Below are positions 16,703 through 25,672 of a stretch of DNA of 64,000 nt, piece after piece. Origin of the DNA: Pseudarthrobacter defluvii. Lineage in GTDB: Bacteria > Actinomycetota > Actinomycetes > Actinomycetales > Micrococcaceae. A program made the position numbers and the translations under genes. Under the pieces are notes generated by a model, which saw nothing but the letters and a program-made list of their open reading frames with translations, was not told where the DNA came from and ran no database searches. Numbering within the stretch: position 1 is the stretch's first letter; every line of letters starts with the position of its first letter. The stretch covers positions 2,356,001 through 2,420,000 of the forward strand of contig NZ_JAUSYG010000001.1 of the NCBI RefSeq assembly GCF_030816725.1. Direction: 5' to 3'.

Positions 16703-17533
16703 TTACTCCGGTGCCTGCGCCCCGTGCAGTTCATCCCCCTTGTCCTGCGCCGACTCCTTTGCGTGCGCGCTGTTTGTCGTGCCTGATCCGTGGTGGGCCA
16801 GGTAGCGGAGGAAGAGCATGTCCCCGCAGCGGAGCACGTGTTGAAGGTGCATCCTGCGGGGGTCAGAGTTTTCCTGGGAACTGACGGCGATGCGGGTGCC
16901 GGATCCTCCGGCGAGGACAGGACTAACGGACAGGCAGAGTTCGTCGACGCGCCCGGCCTGCTGGAATGTTCCGAACAGGTGGGGCCCGCCCTCGGAGTGT
17001 ATCCGGGAGTGTCCGCGCCGTTTCAGTTCCCGGACCAGCAGGTCCACGTCCAGACGCCGCTGCCCGCAGGTAATCACATCCGCGACTTTCTCCAGGCTTC
17101 TCCTCCTCACCCTGCTGGCCTCGGCGGTCGTGATGACCATAGGTCGCTGCGGCGTTGATGTGAAGAAGGGCAGGTCCGGGTCGATCCGCAGGCTGCCGGA
17201 GACGACGGCCAGGGACGGCCGGTCATTCTTGCCGTTGTCCTGGCGCCACTGGACACCGTCTGCGCCGATTAGGTCCCCCGAGTAGCCCTCCGTTCTGACC
17301 GTTCCTGCGCCGAGGAGAAGAATGTCTGCGGTGCGGCGCAGCAGGACCATGATCCGCCGGTCCGCCGCGTTACCCAGGCCTCCGGAGCGGCCGTTGAGTG
17401 TCGCGGCTCCGTCCAGGCTGGAGACGAAATTGAAACTCACGTGGGGATCGGCGGTTACTGGATGGGTATACCAATTCAGGAGTTGCGTGTCGGTGGCGGC
17501 AGTGACGGGACTGGGCAGAAGGCGGTCGATCAT
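16703..17533 (-). CDS. Pyrimidine/dihydrofolate reductase-like protein (RibD C-terminal fold)
   Basis: This is a 276-residue protein. HVSFNFVSSLDGAATLNGRS, ADILLLGAGTVRTEGYSG, HSEGGPHLFGTFQQAGRVDE and LCLSVSPVLAGGSG are the hallmarks of the RibD_C NADPH-dependent reductase family (riboflavin pathway and DHFR-related). ATG 17533 overlaps the FolP2-like stop by four bases. In this context it may reduce a pterin or pyrimidine intermediate made by FolE and the FolP2-like protein, rather than serve riboflavin synthesis, because no other rib gene is present. The C-terminal 30 residues are polar and probably disordered. Confidence 0.85.
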   Translation of the reverse strand: MIDRLLPSPVTAATDTQLLNWYTHPVTADPHVSFNFVSSLDGAATLNGRSGGLGNAADRRIMVLLRRTADILLLGAGTVRTEGYSGDLIGADGVQWRQDNGKNDRPSLAVVSGSLRIDPDLPFFTSTPQRPMVITTAEASRVRRRSLEKVADVITCGQRRLDVDLLVRELKRRGHSRIHSEGGPHLFGTFQQAGRVDELCLSVSPVLAGGSGTRIAVSSQENSDPRRMHLQHVLRCGDMLFLRYLAHHGSGTTNSAHAKESAQDKGDELHGAQAPE

Positions 17534-18519
17534 GGCACCGCCCGGACGCGGATTCCGCGTCTTTTCATGTTGTGGTGCAGTGATAGTGGTTTCCGCCATC
17601 CGAGGACTGCCTCGGTGAGGTGCAGGGCCGACGCCGCCGGAGCGATGTTGTGCATGCGCAGGATCCGTGCGCCTTTCATCAGGCAAATCACGGCGGCGGC
17701 GAGGGACCCTTCCACCCGCTCATCGCGTGCTTTGCCCAGTGTCTCGCCGATGAAGTCTTTATTGGACACGGATGCCAGGACCGGGAAGCCCAGGGATGCG
17801 ATCTGTTCAAGGCGCCGGGTGAGTTCCAGTGAATGGAGGGTGTTCTTGTTCAGGTCGTGCCCTGGGTCGATGATGATTTGCTTTTCAGGGACGCCGAGGC
17901 CGATGGCTTCATCGATTTTCCGGGACAGGAAGTCGCGGACCTCCCCGACTACGTCCTGATACGTGGGCTCAGGCCATGGCGTCCGGGGCGGGGCGAGGCT
18001 GTGGGTGATGATGAAGTGGGCATCTGTGGCTGCGATGACGGCGGCCATCTCCTGGTCGCTCAGTCCAGAGGTGTCATTGATGGCATTGGCACCTGCTTTG
18101 ATGCTGAGTTCGGCCACTTCGGGATTGAAGGTGTCGGCGGAGATGATCGTGCCGGACTGGCGGCGGACTTCCTGGATGAGGGGAATGATGCGGTCTGCTT
18201 CTTCTTCTGTCGTGAGCGGGGTGCCGGGAGCGAAGGGCTGCCCGCCGATGTCTAGCCAGTCCGCACCGTCGGCCACGGCGGCCAGGGAAGCATCAACGGC
18301 AGCGTCCAGGTCAAAGGTCCGTCCTGCGTCATAAAACGAATCAGGGGTCCGGTTGATGATGGCCATGAGAACCGCCTGGCGGCGAAAATCGATGGTTCTG
18401 CTCCCGAGGCTGTGCAGGGGGTGAAGGAACGCCGGCTCGTACACGCCGTTCCCGCACGCATCTTCATCTGTCACCGGTTCGGGTAACTTCCGTGTCAGGG
18501 GCGCGGTCGGGAGTGGCAT
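17530..18519 (-). CDS. Dihydropteroate synthase homologue, FolP2-like
   Basis: This 329-residue TIM-barrel protein is longer than usual DHPS because of about 50 extra N-terminal residues. Pterin-site motifs are visible: MAIINRTPDSFYDAGRTF, DGADWLDIGGQPFAPG, NDTSGL and IIIDPGHDL. The C-terminal VSNKDFIGETLGKARDERVE resembles mycobacterial FolP2 more than FolP1, and FolP2 is reported to lack DHPS activity (recalled, not checked). The TGATG overlap with the flavoprotein stop and the ATGA overlap with the reductase show a tightly coupled operon. It is therefore probably a specialised pterin enzyme; ordinary folate synthesis would also need folK and folB, which are absent here. Confidence 0.88.
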   Translation of the reverse strand: MPLPTAPLTRKLPEPVTDEDACGNGVYEPAFLHPLHSLGSRTIDFRRQAVLMAIINRTPDSFYDAGRTFDLDAAVDASLAAVADGADWLDIGGQPFAPGTPLTTEEEADRIIPLIQEVRRQSGTIISADTFNPEVAELSIKAGANAINDTSGLSDQEMAAVIAATDAHFIITHSLAPPRTPWPEPTYQDVVGEVRDFLSRKIDEAIGLGVPEKQIIIDPGHDLNKNTLHSLELTRRLEQIASLGFPVLASVSNKDFIGETLGKARDERVEGSLAAAVICLMKGARILRMHNIAPAASALHLTEAVLGWRKPLSLHHNMKRRGIRVRAVP

Positions 18520-19772
18520 CACAACTCGCCAAGCGGTATGTCCGGGTCCGAGAGTTGCGATGTCTGGACCTCGTGCCCGCTGCTGATGAGGAATTTGATG
18601 TCGTCCTGGATATCCCAGACGTTGACGCTCATTCCTGCCACGACCCATCCCCTGGTGGATGAGACCGGCATGAGCCAGAACGCGATGAATTTGCGCGAAG
18701 CCGGGTCTCCGCGCAGGACCATCTTGGCGTTGGATGCCAGTGAGGAGTAACCGGAGTACTCCATGCCCAGATCGAACTGGTCGGTGTAGAAGTACGGGAC
18801 ATCATCCAGCTGTGCCGTCTTCCCCATCATGGTCCTGGCGGCTACCTTGCCGCTGCTGATGGCGTTAGCCCAATGCTCGCTGCGCAGGTGCCCACCTATG
18901 AAAGGGTGATAGGGGTTTGCGGCGTCACCGGCAGCGAGGATCCGCGGGTCGTCCGTCCGGAGTGCCCCATCGGTGAGTATGCCATTGTCGATGCTGAGCC
19001 CTGCAGCTTCTGCCAGTGCGGTATTGGGGGCCACGCCAACAGCGACAACGATCACATCAGCGGGCACATAGCTGCCGCTGCCGGTCGTGACCCCTGCAGC
19101 CCTGCCGTCGCGTTCGACGATTTCGGTGACAATCGTTTCGGTGTAGAACTTCACCCCGGCTTCTTTCTGCCGATCCATGAAGACTCTTCCCAGTTCCGGA
19201 CCGATGGCAGCGGCCAGGGGCACTTTGTCCCTGCCTAGGACCGTTACCTCTGCACCGAGGGTCGTGGCGGTTGCGGCAACTTCCATCCCTATCCAGCCTG
19301 ACCCGACCAGAACAACCCTGCACCTCCCCTGGCCCGGGCCCGCCCGCTTCAGGGACTCCCGCAGGGAACGGCTGTCCTCGAGCGTCCGCAGGTAGTGGAC
19401 CCCGGGCAGGCCGGCTCCGGGAACTTCCAGGGTCCGTGGCGACGCTCCAGTGGCAAGGAGCAGCTGGCCGTATTCCAGTACCCGGCCCTGGGCCAGGGTG
19501 ACCGTGGCTGCCGCCCGGTTGATGGCTACGGCGGCCTCTCCCTCCAGGAGCTCAATGCCGTGTTCGGTGTAGTCATCCGCTGTGTAGGGCAGCAGGGACG
19601 TCTCGTCCTCGCGGCCGGCCAGAAAACCTTTGGACAGCGGCGGACGCAGGTAGGGAAGATGGTTTTCCTGGCACACCAGCGTGATGGTGCCCGTGAAGCC
19701 TTCGGCCCGGAGGGTCTGCGCCGCTGTCGCGCCGGCAAGGCCACCCCCGACGATTACCACATCGTTCATCAT
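18519..19772 (-). CDS. FAD-dependent NAD(P)H-ferredoxin reductase-like oxidoreductase
   Basis: This is a 417-residue flavoprotein. The first nucleotide-binding fold is at the start (VVIVGGGLAGATAAQTLR), followed by LPYLRPPLSKGFLAG. The NAD fold VVLVGSGWIGMEVAATATTL is near residue 150, and the FAD motif DDPRILAAGDAANPYH follows. The C-terminal reductase dimer domain contains WLMPVSSTRGWVVAGM. It belongs with rubredoxin/ferredoxin reductases. ATG 19772 follows GGAGGAAGG. The gene is joined to FolE on one side and the FolP2-like protein on the other, so it likely feeds electrons to a step of the same pathway. Confidence 0.9.
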   Translation of the reverse strand: MMNDVVIVGGGLAGATAAQTLRAEGFTGTITLVCQENHLPYLRPPLSKGFLAGREDETSLLPYTADDYTEHGIELLEGEAAVAINRAAATVTLAQGRVLEYGQLLLATGASPRTLEVPGAGLPGVHYLRTLEDSRSLRESLKRAGPGQGRCRVVLVGSGWIGMEVAATATTLGAEVTVLGRDKVPLAAAIGPELGRVFMDRQKEAGVKFYTETIVTEIVERDGRAAGVTTGSGSYVPADVIVVAVGVAPNTALAEAAGLSIDNGILTDGALRTDDPRILAAGDAANPYHPFIGGHLRSEHWANAISSGKVAARTMMGKTAQLDDVPYFYTDQFDLGMEYSGYSSLASNAKMVLRGDPASRKFIAFWLMPVSSTRGWVVAGMSVNVWDIQDDIKFLISSGHEVQTSQLSDPDIPLGEL

Positions 19773-19819
19773 GACCCTTCCTCCGCACTCTCCGGCCACG
19801 GGCAGGCCCGGGAAATCAT

Positions 19820-20443
19820 TTACTTGGAAAAGAAGCGCTCGTTCAACGGTCCGGGCACGGCCAATTCCCCTCGGAAGGCCGCTGTGGTCGTCGTTGTCCC
19901 GGCTGCCTGAACCCCGCGCAGCGACATGCAAAGGTGCTCCGCTTCCAGGACGGCCCCCGCACCACGGGCGTCCAGTGTTTCCATCAGCCATTCAACCGTC
20001 TGTACGGTGAGGCGTTCCTGGACCTGCAGGTCCCTGGCGAAATGTGCCAGGCCGCGGGCAAGTTTGGACAACCCGATCAGTCTGCTTCCCGGGAGGTAGC
20101 CGATATGGGCCACACCGCGGAACGGCAACAGATGGTGCTGACACAGCGAGTGAAAAGGAATGTCTTTAACCAGGACCAGGTCTGTGTACCCCTCCGTGTT
20201 CGCAAAGGTGGTCCATGACGCCGGCCGTGCAGTCAGCAGCTCATCGAAGGCCTGGGCAACACGGCGGGGTGTCTCTGCCAGGTCAGGGTCCGAAAGATCC
20301 CTGCCCAAGGCAACCAGCAAGTCCGCGACGGCCGCCCGGGCCCCCTCCAAGTCAATTCCTGCCGGGGCAACCTGTTCAAGCCGGTCGAGTTCACCGACGG
20401 GGCCAGCGTACTCGTCCTGCCGCGCGGTGTACTGGGATAACAT
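19820..20443 (-). CDS. folE: GTP cyclohydrolase I
   Basis: This 207-residue enzyme converts GTP to dihydroneopterin triphosphate, the entry step of pterin synthesis. Zinc ligands are visible in SLCQHHLLPFRGVAHIGYLP and in EAEHLCMSLRGV; LSKLARGLAHFARDLQVQE and TPRRVAQAF are also diagnostic. ATG 20443 follows GGGGGCG. The promoter reads TTGACG (20495-20500 on the minus strand), 17 bases, TAAATT (20472-20477), inside a region shared with the divergent regulator gene. It leads a four-gene operon. Confidence 0.95.
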   Translation of the reverse strand: MLSQYTARQDEYAGPVGELDRLEQVAPAGIDLEGARAAVADLLVALGRDLSDPDLAETPRRVAQAFDELLTARPASWTTFANTEGYTDLVLVKDIPFHSLCQHHLLPFRGVAHIGYLPGSRLIGLSKLARGLAHFARDLQVQERLTVQTVEWLMETLDARGAGAVLEAEHLCMSLRGVQAAGTTTTTAAFRGELAVPGPLNERFFSK

Positions 20444-20451
20444 GACGCCCC

Positions 20452-20500
20452 CTCTAAAGTCGGTTATCTTGAATTTAGAGCGTATAATTGTTTCCGTCAA
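20452..20500. promoter_or_regulatory. Divergent promoter region of folE and the COG2345-type regulator
   Basis: An inverted repeat CTCTAAA (20452-20458) / TTTAGAG (20474-20480) with a 15-base centre covers the folE -10 box. The rightward gene has TATAAT at 20483-20488. The repeat is the natural binding site for the regulator encoded at 20517. Confidence 0.6.
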
Positions 20501-20516
20501 GCCCTCCAGGAGGTGA

Positions 20517-21194
20517 TTGAATTTCCCTATGAATTCCTCGCCGATTACAACGCGAAATCCCGACACGGCTTTGCTGGCCGATCCTGTACGGCGCGCTCTT
20601 TACCAGGCGCTAATACGCAGCCCGGTTCCCCTCACGCGGGACCAGTTGGTTCGAGAGCTCAATCTTGCCCCGAGTACTGCCTCGTTCCATCTGGAGAAAT
20701 TGGTCCAGGAAGGTCTGCTGGAAACTGAAAGCAGGAAGCTCGGATCCAAAACAGGCCCGGGCTCCGGACGGCCCAGCAAGTTCTACAAGCCGGTATTGGA
20801 TGAAGTCCAACTCTCCATTCCGGCGCGCGAGTACGAGCTGGCGGGGCGCCTGCTCGCCTCCGCGATCGAAACCGCGGCCCAAACCGGAGAACCGGTTGAG
20901 AAGGCTCTCTCTGCCGTTGCCTATGCCGAAGGGCAACGACGCGGGGTGGCCGCAGGAAACCTTGAGGTAGCTCTGACCGACAACGGTTACGAACCCGAGG
21001 TTGACGGCCAGGGGCTGGTTTTGTGTAACTGCCCGTTCCGCCGCCTTGCCAGCGACCACACCCAGCTTGTTTGCGGTCTCAGTGCTGCACTTCTCCAGGG
21101 CACACTTGACGGGTGCAATGACCAGCAACACCGGGTTGTGCCCGCTGCTGACGGCTCAGCCTGCTGCTCACGGCTCACGACTTCGACGGAATGA
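20517..21194 (+). CDS. Winged-helix regulator with C-terminal cysteine cluster (COG2345/SufR-like)
   Basis: This is a 225-residue protein. The N-terminal ArsR/MarR-like winged helix has RRALYQALIRSPVPLTRDQL, ELNLAPSTASFHLEKLV and KTGPGSGRPSKFY. The C-terminal domain has GYEPEVDGQGLVLCNCPF, DHTQLVCGLSAALLQG and a late CC pair. In SufR-type relatives similarly placed cysteines hold an iron-sulfur cluster, so redox, iron or NO sensing is likely (family inference). TTG 20517 directly follows a full AGGAGGTGA; ATG 20529 is the alternative start. It is divergent from folE, with a palindrome between them. Confidence 0.82.
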   Translation: MNFPMNSSPITTRNPDTALLADPVRRALYQALIRSPVPLTRDQLVRELNLAPSTASFHLEKLVQEGLLETESRKLGSKTGPGSGRPSKFYKPVLDEVQLSIPAREYELAGRLLASAIETAAQTGEPVEKALSAVAYAEGQRRGVAAGNLEVALTDNGYEPEVDGQGLVLCNCPFRRLASDHTQLVCGLSAALLQGTLDGCNDQQHRVVPAADGSACCSRLTTSTE

Positions 21195-21594
21195 CGCACC
21201 CCAGCCCGCGTTGGCTTCCACCCAACGGGGGGCCGCCGCCTCCTGGTGCCGGCCGCCGACAGCGCCGGGCTGGAATGTCTGCAGCAGGGCTGGGGCGCCT
21301 GTACTGATGTCGACTTGCCCGCAGACGGTTGTGTCGCGCTTCGATCGGGCCCGCCTGGGGCCATTATGGGTCACCCCGACGCGGCACAACCGTCGTCGTT
21401 GATATGCGATAGCCAGGTGGCGCTGTGGGCTGAACAACGGCCGCAAAGCGACCATTGTGAAAGAGTGTTGCGGCCAACGCCGTGCACAATGTCGCTGCGT
21501 ATGCTGCACCTTCAGGCTCCGAGCTGCATGAGGGGGGAAATGCCAGAGGCCGTGGGCCTATGGCCTTTATCGCTAAAGCTGTCATGCTGGGATA
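21195..21594. other. Intergenic stretch, nothing recognised
   Basis: About 400 bases hold several open frames on both strands, but none has a ribosome site plus recognisable protein character. No hairpin with a T-run was found. Confidence 0.4.
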
Positions 21595-21825
21595 ATGGTT
21601 GCAGTGGACCCAGTCGCACAGGCTCAGGCCAACCTCAAAGAGGCCGAAAAGCAGTTTTCTCACGCTGAAGATCAGTTCCGGCGCCATGAAATATCCAAGG
21701 AACGGCTCGACGAATTGAGCCGGCTGCGTGAGACCGCCGCTGAGGATCTGCGCCGAGCAGCGAAGGTATTCGGATTACCGATTCCCGACGAGGCGAGGTG
21801 GAGTGGAAACTTCAGACCGGGCTGA
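21595..21825 (+). CDS. Small coiled-coil hypothetical protein
   Basis: This is a 76-residue, highly charged, alpha-helical protein: VAQAQANLKEAEKQFSHAED followed by an SRLRETAAEDLRRAAKVFG heptad-like segment. No membrane helix or family is seen. ATG 21595 has only a weak GGGA upstream. The regular heptads support it as coding. Confidence 0.5.
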   Translation: MVAVDPVAQAQANLKEAEKQFSHAEDQFRRHEISKERLDELSRLRETAAEDLRRAAKVFGLPIPDEARWSGNFRPG

Positions 21826-21954
21826 CATCAATTAAATTCGATTGAGCCAGTGTGGTGAGCACTTGCAGTACCACCGTGGACGGCCTCTCAATCCCCCGCG
21901 AAAGCGCCTAAAAGCAGCGGAAAAAGTACGGCTGCTTCCGGTTGCGATGCTTGA

Positions 21955-21970
21955 CCGGGATGTTTCCCGG
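21955..21970 (+). terminator. Small hairpin, possible terminator
   Basis: CCGGGA-tgtt-TCCCGG is followed by a moderately T-rich tract (cttggtttgtcttt). It could end the 21595 transcript. Confidence 0.35.
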
Positions 21971-22107
21971 CTTGGTTTGTCTTTCATCATGCGTGGCGGT
22001 TCTACCCTCTTGGGCTCCGTCGAAGCCTCTTGCAGAGGGCGACGCGGTCTTTCGGATCATGCAGGGCTCTCGCTTCACCATAGTGTTTACAGCGGAAGAA
22101 GCCGAAG

Positions 22108-24294
22108 ATGGCGCAAGGGAACGTCGATAACAATGCCGGTACCCTGGGCCCGGGAGCGGTCACCCTGGTCCAGGGAACGTCATTTTGCATTTCCTCTTCC
22201 AACGGAGACATGTCGGCCCGTCTCCCGCATGGAGTGTTCTTCCAGGACACCCGGGTCATCAGTGATTGGACACTGAAGGTTCAGGGTGTCCCGGTTGAGG
22301 CGCTGTCGGCCACCACTCCGGAGCCCTTTCACCGTATTTTTATCGGGAGGGCCCGCAGGGATGATCACGCTGACACTTCTGTACTCATCGACCGTGAACG
22401 CACTCTGGGGGCGGGTCTAACTGAAGTAGTCACCGTCCATAACTACTCGCAGACTCCACTCCAATGCCGCGTGGAATTGTTTGCGGATGCTGACTTTGCC
22501 AGCTTGTTCGAAGTTAAAGAGGGTAGACAGACCTCGAGGAGCCGGTGTTCCCGTCGCATGAGCCCGGACGGCCTGGTGCTGGCGTCAGAGCGGGCGGGCA
22601 ACACGGACCGCATCACTGTCGCATTCCCCGGGGCATGGATTGAGGAGGAGTGGCTGGTCGTAGACGTAACAATTGCCGCCCACGGGTACTGGTCAGGCAC
22701 CATATGCGCCACACCGCTTCTTGCGCACGCGACCAACCCTAGCGGTGCCGGGGGGCGCGGAACGGGCCCGGATGTCTTCCGCCGCGTTATGCAGTGGCGA
22801 GAGTCCATGCCCACAGCAAATCTACGAAATGAGGCAGTAGAGAAGGTCATTAGACGCAGCCAGGAGGATCTGGGGTCTCTTCGCATTTTTAACCCTGATC
22901 ATCCTGATCGTGCTGTGGTGGCTGCCGGGGCACCATGGTTTATGGCCTTGTTTGGCAGGGACAGCCTGCTCGCCTCGTTCATGTCCCTGCTCTTGGACCC
23001 TTCCCTGGCGAAGGGGACACTCCTAACCCTCGCGGACTACCAGGGAACAAAAGTAGAGGCAGCCTCCGAGGAAGAGCCCGGGAGGATCCTTCACGAAGTC
23101 CGTCTCGGCGCCACGGCGGAACTGGCACTGGGGGGCAGCGGGGTCTATTACGGCACAGTTGATGCCACCCCGCTTTTTGTTGTCGTCCTGGCCGAGTTGA
23201 GCAGGTGGGGACTCGATGACGCAGCCATGCGTCAGCTTCTCCCGGCAGCGGACAGAGCGATTCGTTGGATGGAGGAGTACGGTGACCGGGACGGGGACGG
23301 TTTCATCGAATACCAGCGAAAAACGGAGAAGGGTCTGCGAAATCAAGGCTGGAAGGACTCGGTGGACGGGATAAATTTCGCTGACGGAACCCTCGCCGAG
23401 CCACCCATCGCCCTGTGTGAAGTCCAAGGCTACGCCTACGCGGCATACATCGGGCGTGCACTGCTGGCGACGGCAATCGGGGACCCGCAGACCGCGGACA
23501 TCTGTGTGGCCAAAGCGTCCAGACTCAAGCAGGCCTTCAACGACCAGTTCTGGCTGGCGGACCGCGGGTATTTCGCCATTGCCCTGGACAAAGACAAGAA
23601 ACCCGTTGACGCACTCGCCTCAAACATGGCTCATTGCCTTTGGGCCGGAATCATTGACGATGACAAGGCCGGGCAAGTAGCCGGACACTTGATGTCCCCA
23701 GAGATGTTTACCGGTTGGGGAATCAGGACGCTGGCATCAAGCATGGGCGCATACAACCCTGCCAGCTATCACAACGGATCAGTATGGCCGCACGATACGG
23801 CGATCGCAGCTGCGGGCCTGATGCGGCACGGCTTTGTTGACGAAGCCCGCAAGGTGGCATACTCCTTGCTCGAAGCCGCGGATCACTTCGACGGCCGGCT
23901 CCCCGAACTCTTTTGTGGCCTGGACCGGTCAAAATATCCTGAACCAGTACCGTACCCCGCTTCATGTTCCCCGCAGGCATGGGCATCGGCAGCACCGGTT
24001 CACCTCATTAGGACGCTGCTTCGTTTCGACCCGGGGCTTCCCTGGAACGAGGTATGGCTTGCCCCCACACTGCCCCCGCACAACACTCGCTTCCATTTTG
24101 ACAACGTGCCATTCTCAGGTGACGGCCGGTTATCGATTCACATCGACGGTGCATCAGTCAGCGTAAGTGGACTGCCAAAACACATCAGGCTGCGCCAGGA
24201 GCCCCGCCCTCCTCTCAGTGAGTTATTGAACCTGGGCGGGGAGGGAAAAGAGCGCATGGGCAACAGCACAACCACCGGTGGCGGAAGTCGCTGA
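22108..24294 (+). CDS. Glycogen-debranching-type enzyme (amylo-alpha-1,6-glucosidase family)
   Basis: This is a 728-residue protein. The N-terminal domain begins with VTLVQGTSFCISSSNGDM and LPHGVFFQDTRVISDW, the bacterial 'glycogen debranching N-terminal' domain. The catalytic (alpha/alpha)6 barrel contains GAPWFMALFGRDSLLASF, RNQGWKDSVDGINFADG and YNPASYHNGSVWPHDTA, with likely acid residues in the GRDS and WKDS segments. GGAAGAAG precedes ATG 22108. Members act on alpha-glucans or related oligosaccharides; true substrates are often unknown. A strong hairpin follows the stop. Confidence 0.88.
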   Translation: MAQGNVDNNAGTLGPGAVTLVQGTSFCISSSNGDMSARLPHGVFFQDTRVISDWTLKVQGVPVEALSATTPEPFHRIFIGRARRDDHADTSVLIDRERTLGAGLTEVVTVHNYSQTPLQCRVELFADADFASLFEVKEGRQTSRSRCSRRMSPDGLVLASERAGNTDRITVAFPGAWIEEEWLVVDVTIAAHGYWSGTICATPLLAHATNPSGAGGRGTGPDVFRRVMQWRESMPTANLRNEAVEKVIRRSQEDLGSLRIFNPDHPDRAVVAAGAPWFMALFGRDSLLASFMSLLLDPSLAKGTLLTLADYQGTKVEAASEEEPGRILHEVRLGATAELALGGSGVYYGTVDATPLFVVVLAELSRWGLDDAAMRQLLPAADRAIRWMEEYGDRDGDGFIEYQRKTEKGLRNQGWKDSVDGINFADGTLAEPPIALCEVQGYAYAAYIGRALLATAIGDPQTADICVAKASRLKQAFNDQFWLADRGYFAIALDKDKKPVDALASNMAHCLWAGIIDDDKAGQVAGHLMSPEMFTGWGIRTLASSMGAYNPASYHNGSVWPHDTAIAAAGLMRHGFVDEARKVAYSLLEAADHFDGRLPELFCGLDRSKYPEPVPYPASCSPQAWASAAPVHLIRTLLRFDPGLPWNEVWLAPTLPPHNTRFHFDNVPFSGDGRLSIHIDGASVSVSGLPKHIRLRQEPRPPLSELLNLGGEGKERMGNSTTTGGGSR

Positions 24295-24318
24295 CCCGCC
24301 TGCTGAGGAGCAGGCGGG
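24295..24318 (+). terminator. Strong hairpin terminator
   Basis: CCCGCCTGCT-GAGG-AGCAGGCGGG is a perfect 10-bp stem with a four-base loop just after the debranching-enzyme stop. There is no clear T-run after it. Confidence 0.7.
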
Positions 24319-24397
24319 CGCCGTGCCTGAGGAGAACTGCGGGCTGACCTGACGGTTATTGTTGGCCATATGCGTCTCCCGGGTCAACAATGGCTGA

Positions 24398-24811
24398 ATG
24401 GGCAATTCAGCGAAGGTTGCATCATCCGTTATGTACGTATCCGAGCTTGAGCGGTCCGTGACCTTTTACCGGGACCTGTTCAAATGTGCGGTAACCCTTC
24501 GTTCGGCCGAGGCTGCCCTGCTCCTGACTGCCGAAGGATTCCAGCTATACATTATTGAACGCGGCAAGCAAGCTGAACGCTACCCCAACGGGTTGGGCCA
24601 TCACCTCCTAATGTGGGCTACCGATAGCGCTGAGGGCCTGGAAGGCCTGAAACGCGCGCTGCAGGGCACCGGCAGCTATGTCGATACCCACACTTCCGGC
24701 GGTGTCACGTTTTTAGAGGGCCGTGACCCTGACGGCCTTCGCGTCCTTATAGCCCACCCCGACCCAGCACAGCACCCGCGTTCAATTTTCGACAGCCACA
24801 TGTTTGCGTGA
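24398..24811 (+). CDS. VOC-superfamily (glyoxalase/bleomycin-resistance-like) protein
   Basis: This 137-residue protein has the paired beta-alpha-beta-beta-beta units of the VOC fold. The segment ASSVMYVSELERSVTFYRDL, with LFKCAVTLRSAEAALLLTAE, starts the first unit. GHHLLMWATDS starts the second, and GVTFLEGRDPDGLRVLIAHP ends it. Members are metal-dependent lyases, dioxygenases or drug-binding proteins. The usual metal His/Glu positions are only partly evident. No ribosome site is obvious before ATG 24398. Confidence 0.78.
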   Translation: MGNSAKVASSVMYVSELERSVTFYRDLFKCAVTLRSAEAALLLTAEGFQLYIIERGKQAERYPNGLGHHLLMWATDSAEGLEGLKRALQGTGSYVDTHTSGGVTFLEGRDPDGLRVLIAHPDPAQHPRSIFDSHMFA

Positions 24812-24905
24812 TTCACAGCGTGACCAAGGGGGGCCACGGTCATCACGCGGACCATAGGCAGGTGCTACGTGCTACGAACGGTGTGCTCGAGCTGGATGTC
24901 ATCGC

Positions 24906-25125
24906 ATGAGTGAACAAAGCGCACCCTCTCATCCGGGAGGGGCGGATACTCTCGATACCGCGCGCTTGCTCGACCACCGCGGGAGGCTTGTAGTCGGAGT
25001 GGACGGGTCGGAAGGATCGATGGCCGTCCTGCGGTGGCCCGTTTCGGAAGCACACAATTGCGCGGGGCCGCCTTCAACATCGTGATGGCCTAGCGGCATC
25101 CACAGTCTTACTGGCTGCAGCGCTG
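24906..25125 (+). pseudogene. Universal stress protein remnant (frameshift and amber stop)
   Basis: From ATG 24906 the frame reads LVVGVDGSEGSMAVLRWPVS, the standard Usp start, and then breaks. A shift near 25065 restores RGAAFNIVMA followed by TAG and RHPQSYW, where intact Usp proteins have a tryptophan. The rest of the roughly 140-residue Usp domain is missing. It is a decayed gene. Confidence 0.7.
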
Positions 25126-25147
25126 TGGACGATGATGAGTTACTCCT

Positions 25148-25400
25148 CCGGTGATACTCGCCAGACGACGGCCAATCGCCATCGTCGCCCTCTGCCTCAT
25201 CGTCTACCTGACCCTGCCCGAAACCGGCAGCAGCGTGCATCCGTAACCCCGACCGCGACCCTGAGGAACTGGAGAGCGAGCACCTCGCCTCGGAGACTGC
25301 GCCGGCCGGAATCAACGCCAAAGGGCTCTGGATCATAGGCGTTCTTCTCTTCTACACAGTGGCCCCAGACGAGTACACGAAAAGAAGGGGGCGGTCAGCA
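25148..25400 (+). pseudogene. Possible remnant of a membrane transporter
   Basis: One frame gives VILARRRPIAIVALCLIVYL followed by TLPETGS, which resembles the end of an MFS helix. A shifted frame gives KGLWIIGVLLFYTVAP. There is no continuous gene. This is offered only as a weak call. Confidence 0.3.
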
Positions 25401-25406
25401 GTTGAG

Positions 25407-25440
25407 ATATACCGGAGCGGCGAGCCGGTCCGGTATATCG
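25407..25440. repeat. Perfect 10-bp inverted repeat
   Basis: GATATACCGG (25407-25416) and CCGGTATATC (25431-25440) are separated by 14 bases. No gene start is close enough to make it an obvious operator. It lies among gene remnants just before the SRPBCC gene. Confidence 0.55.
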
Positions 25441-25672
25441 AAGAGTTTCCTATACGGCGTTACGCTCGAAAGCGCCGAAAAGTACTCTTCAGAGCGCTGC
25501 TCCGGGGCGCTCCTTTGCCCAAGGCCTGCGGAATCACTGCCTCGTTGGGGCACACCCCAATCGGACGTCAGGAAGCAGCGCCGACTCCGTCAGAATAGGG
25601 TTGCGAAGCCCGTTCTTGCACGTTTCAGCACCTAGGTCTTTAACTCATACCTGACAGAACCGAGGGGATAAG

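Noticed and set aside
21364..21687. Leftward 107-codon frame
   Set aside because: Antisense to the coiled-coil gene, no ribosome site and no protein-like pattern.
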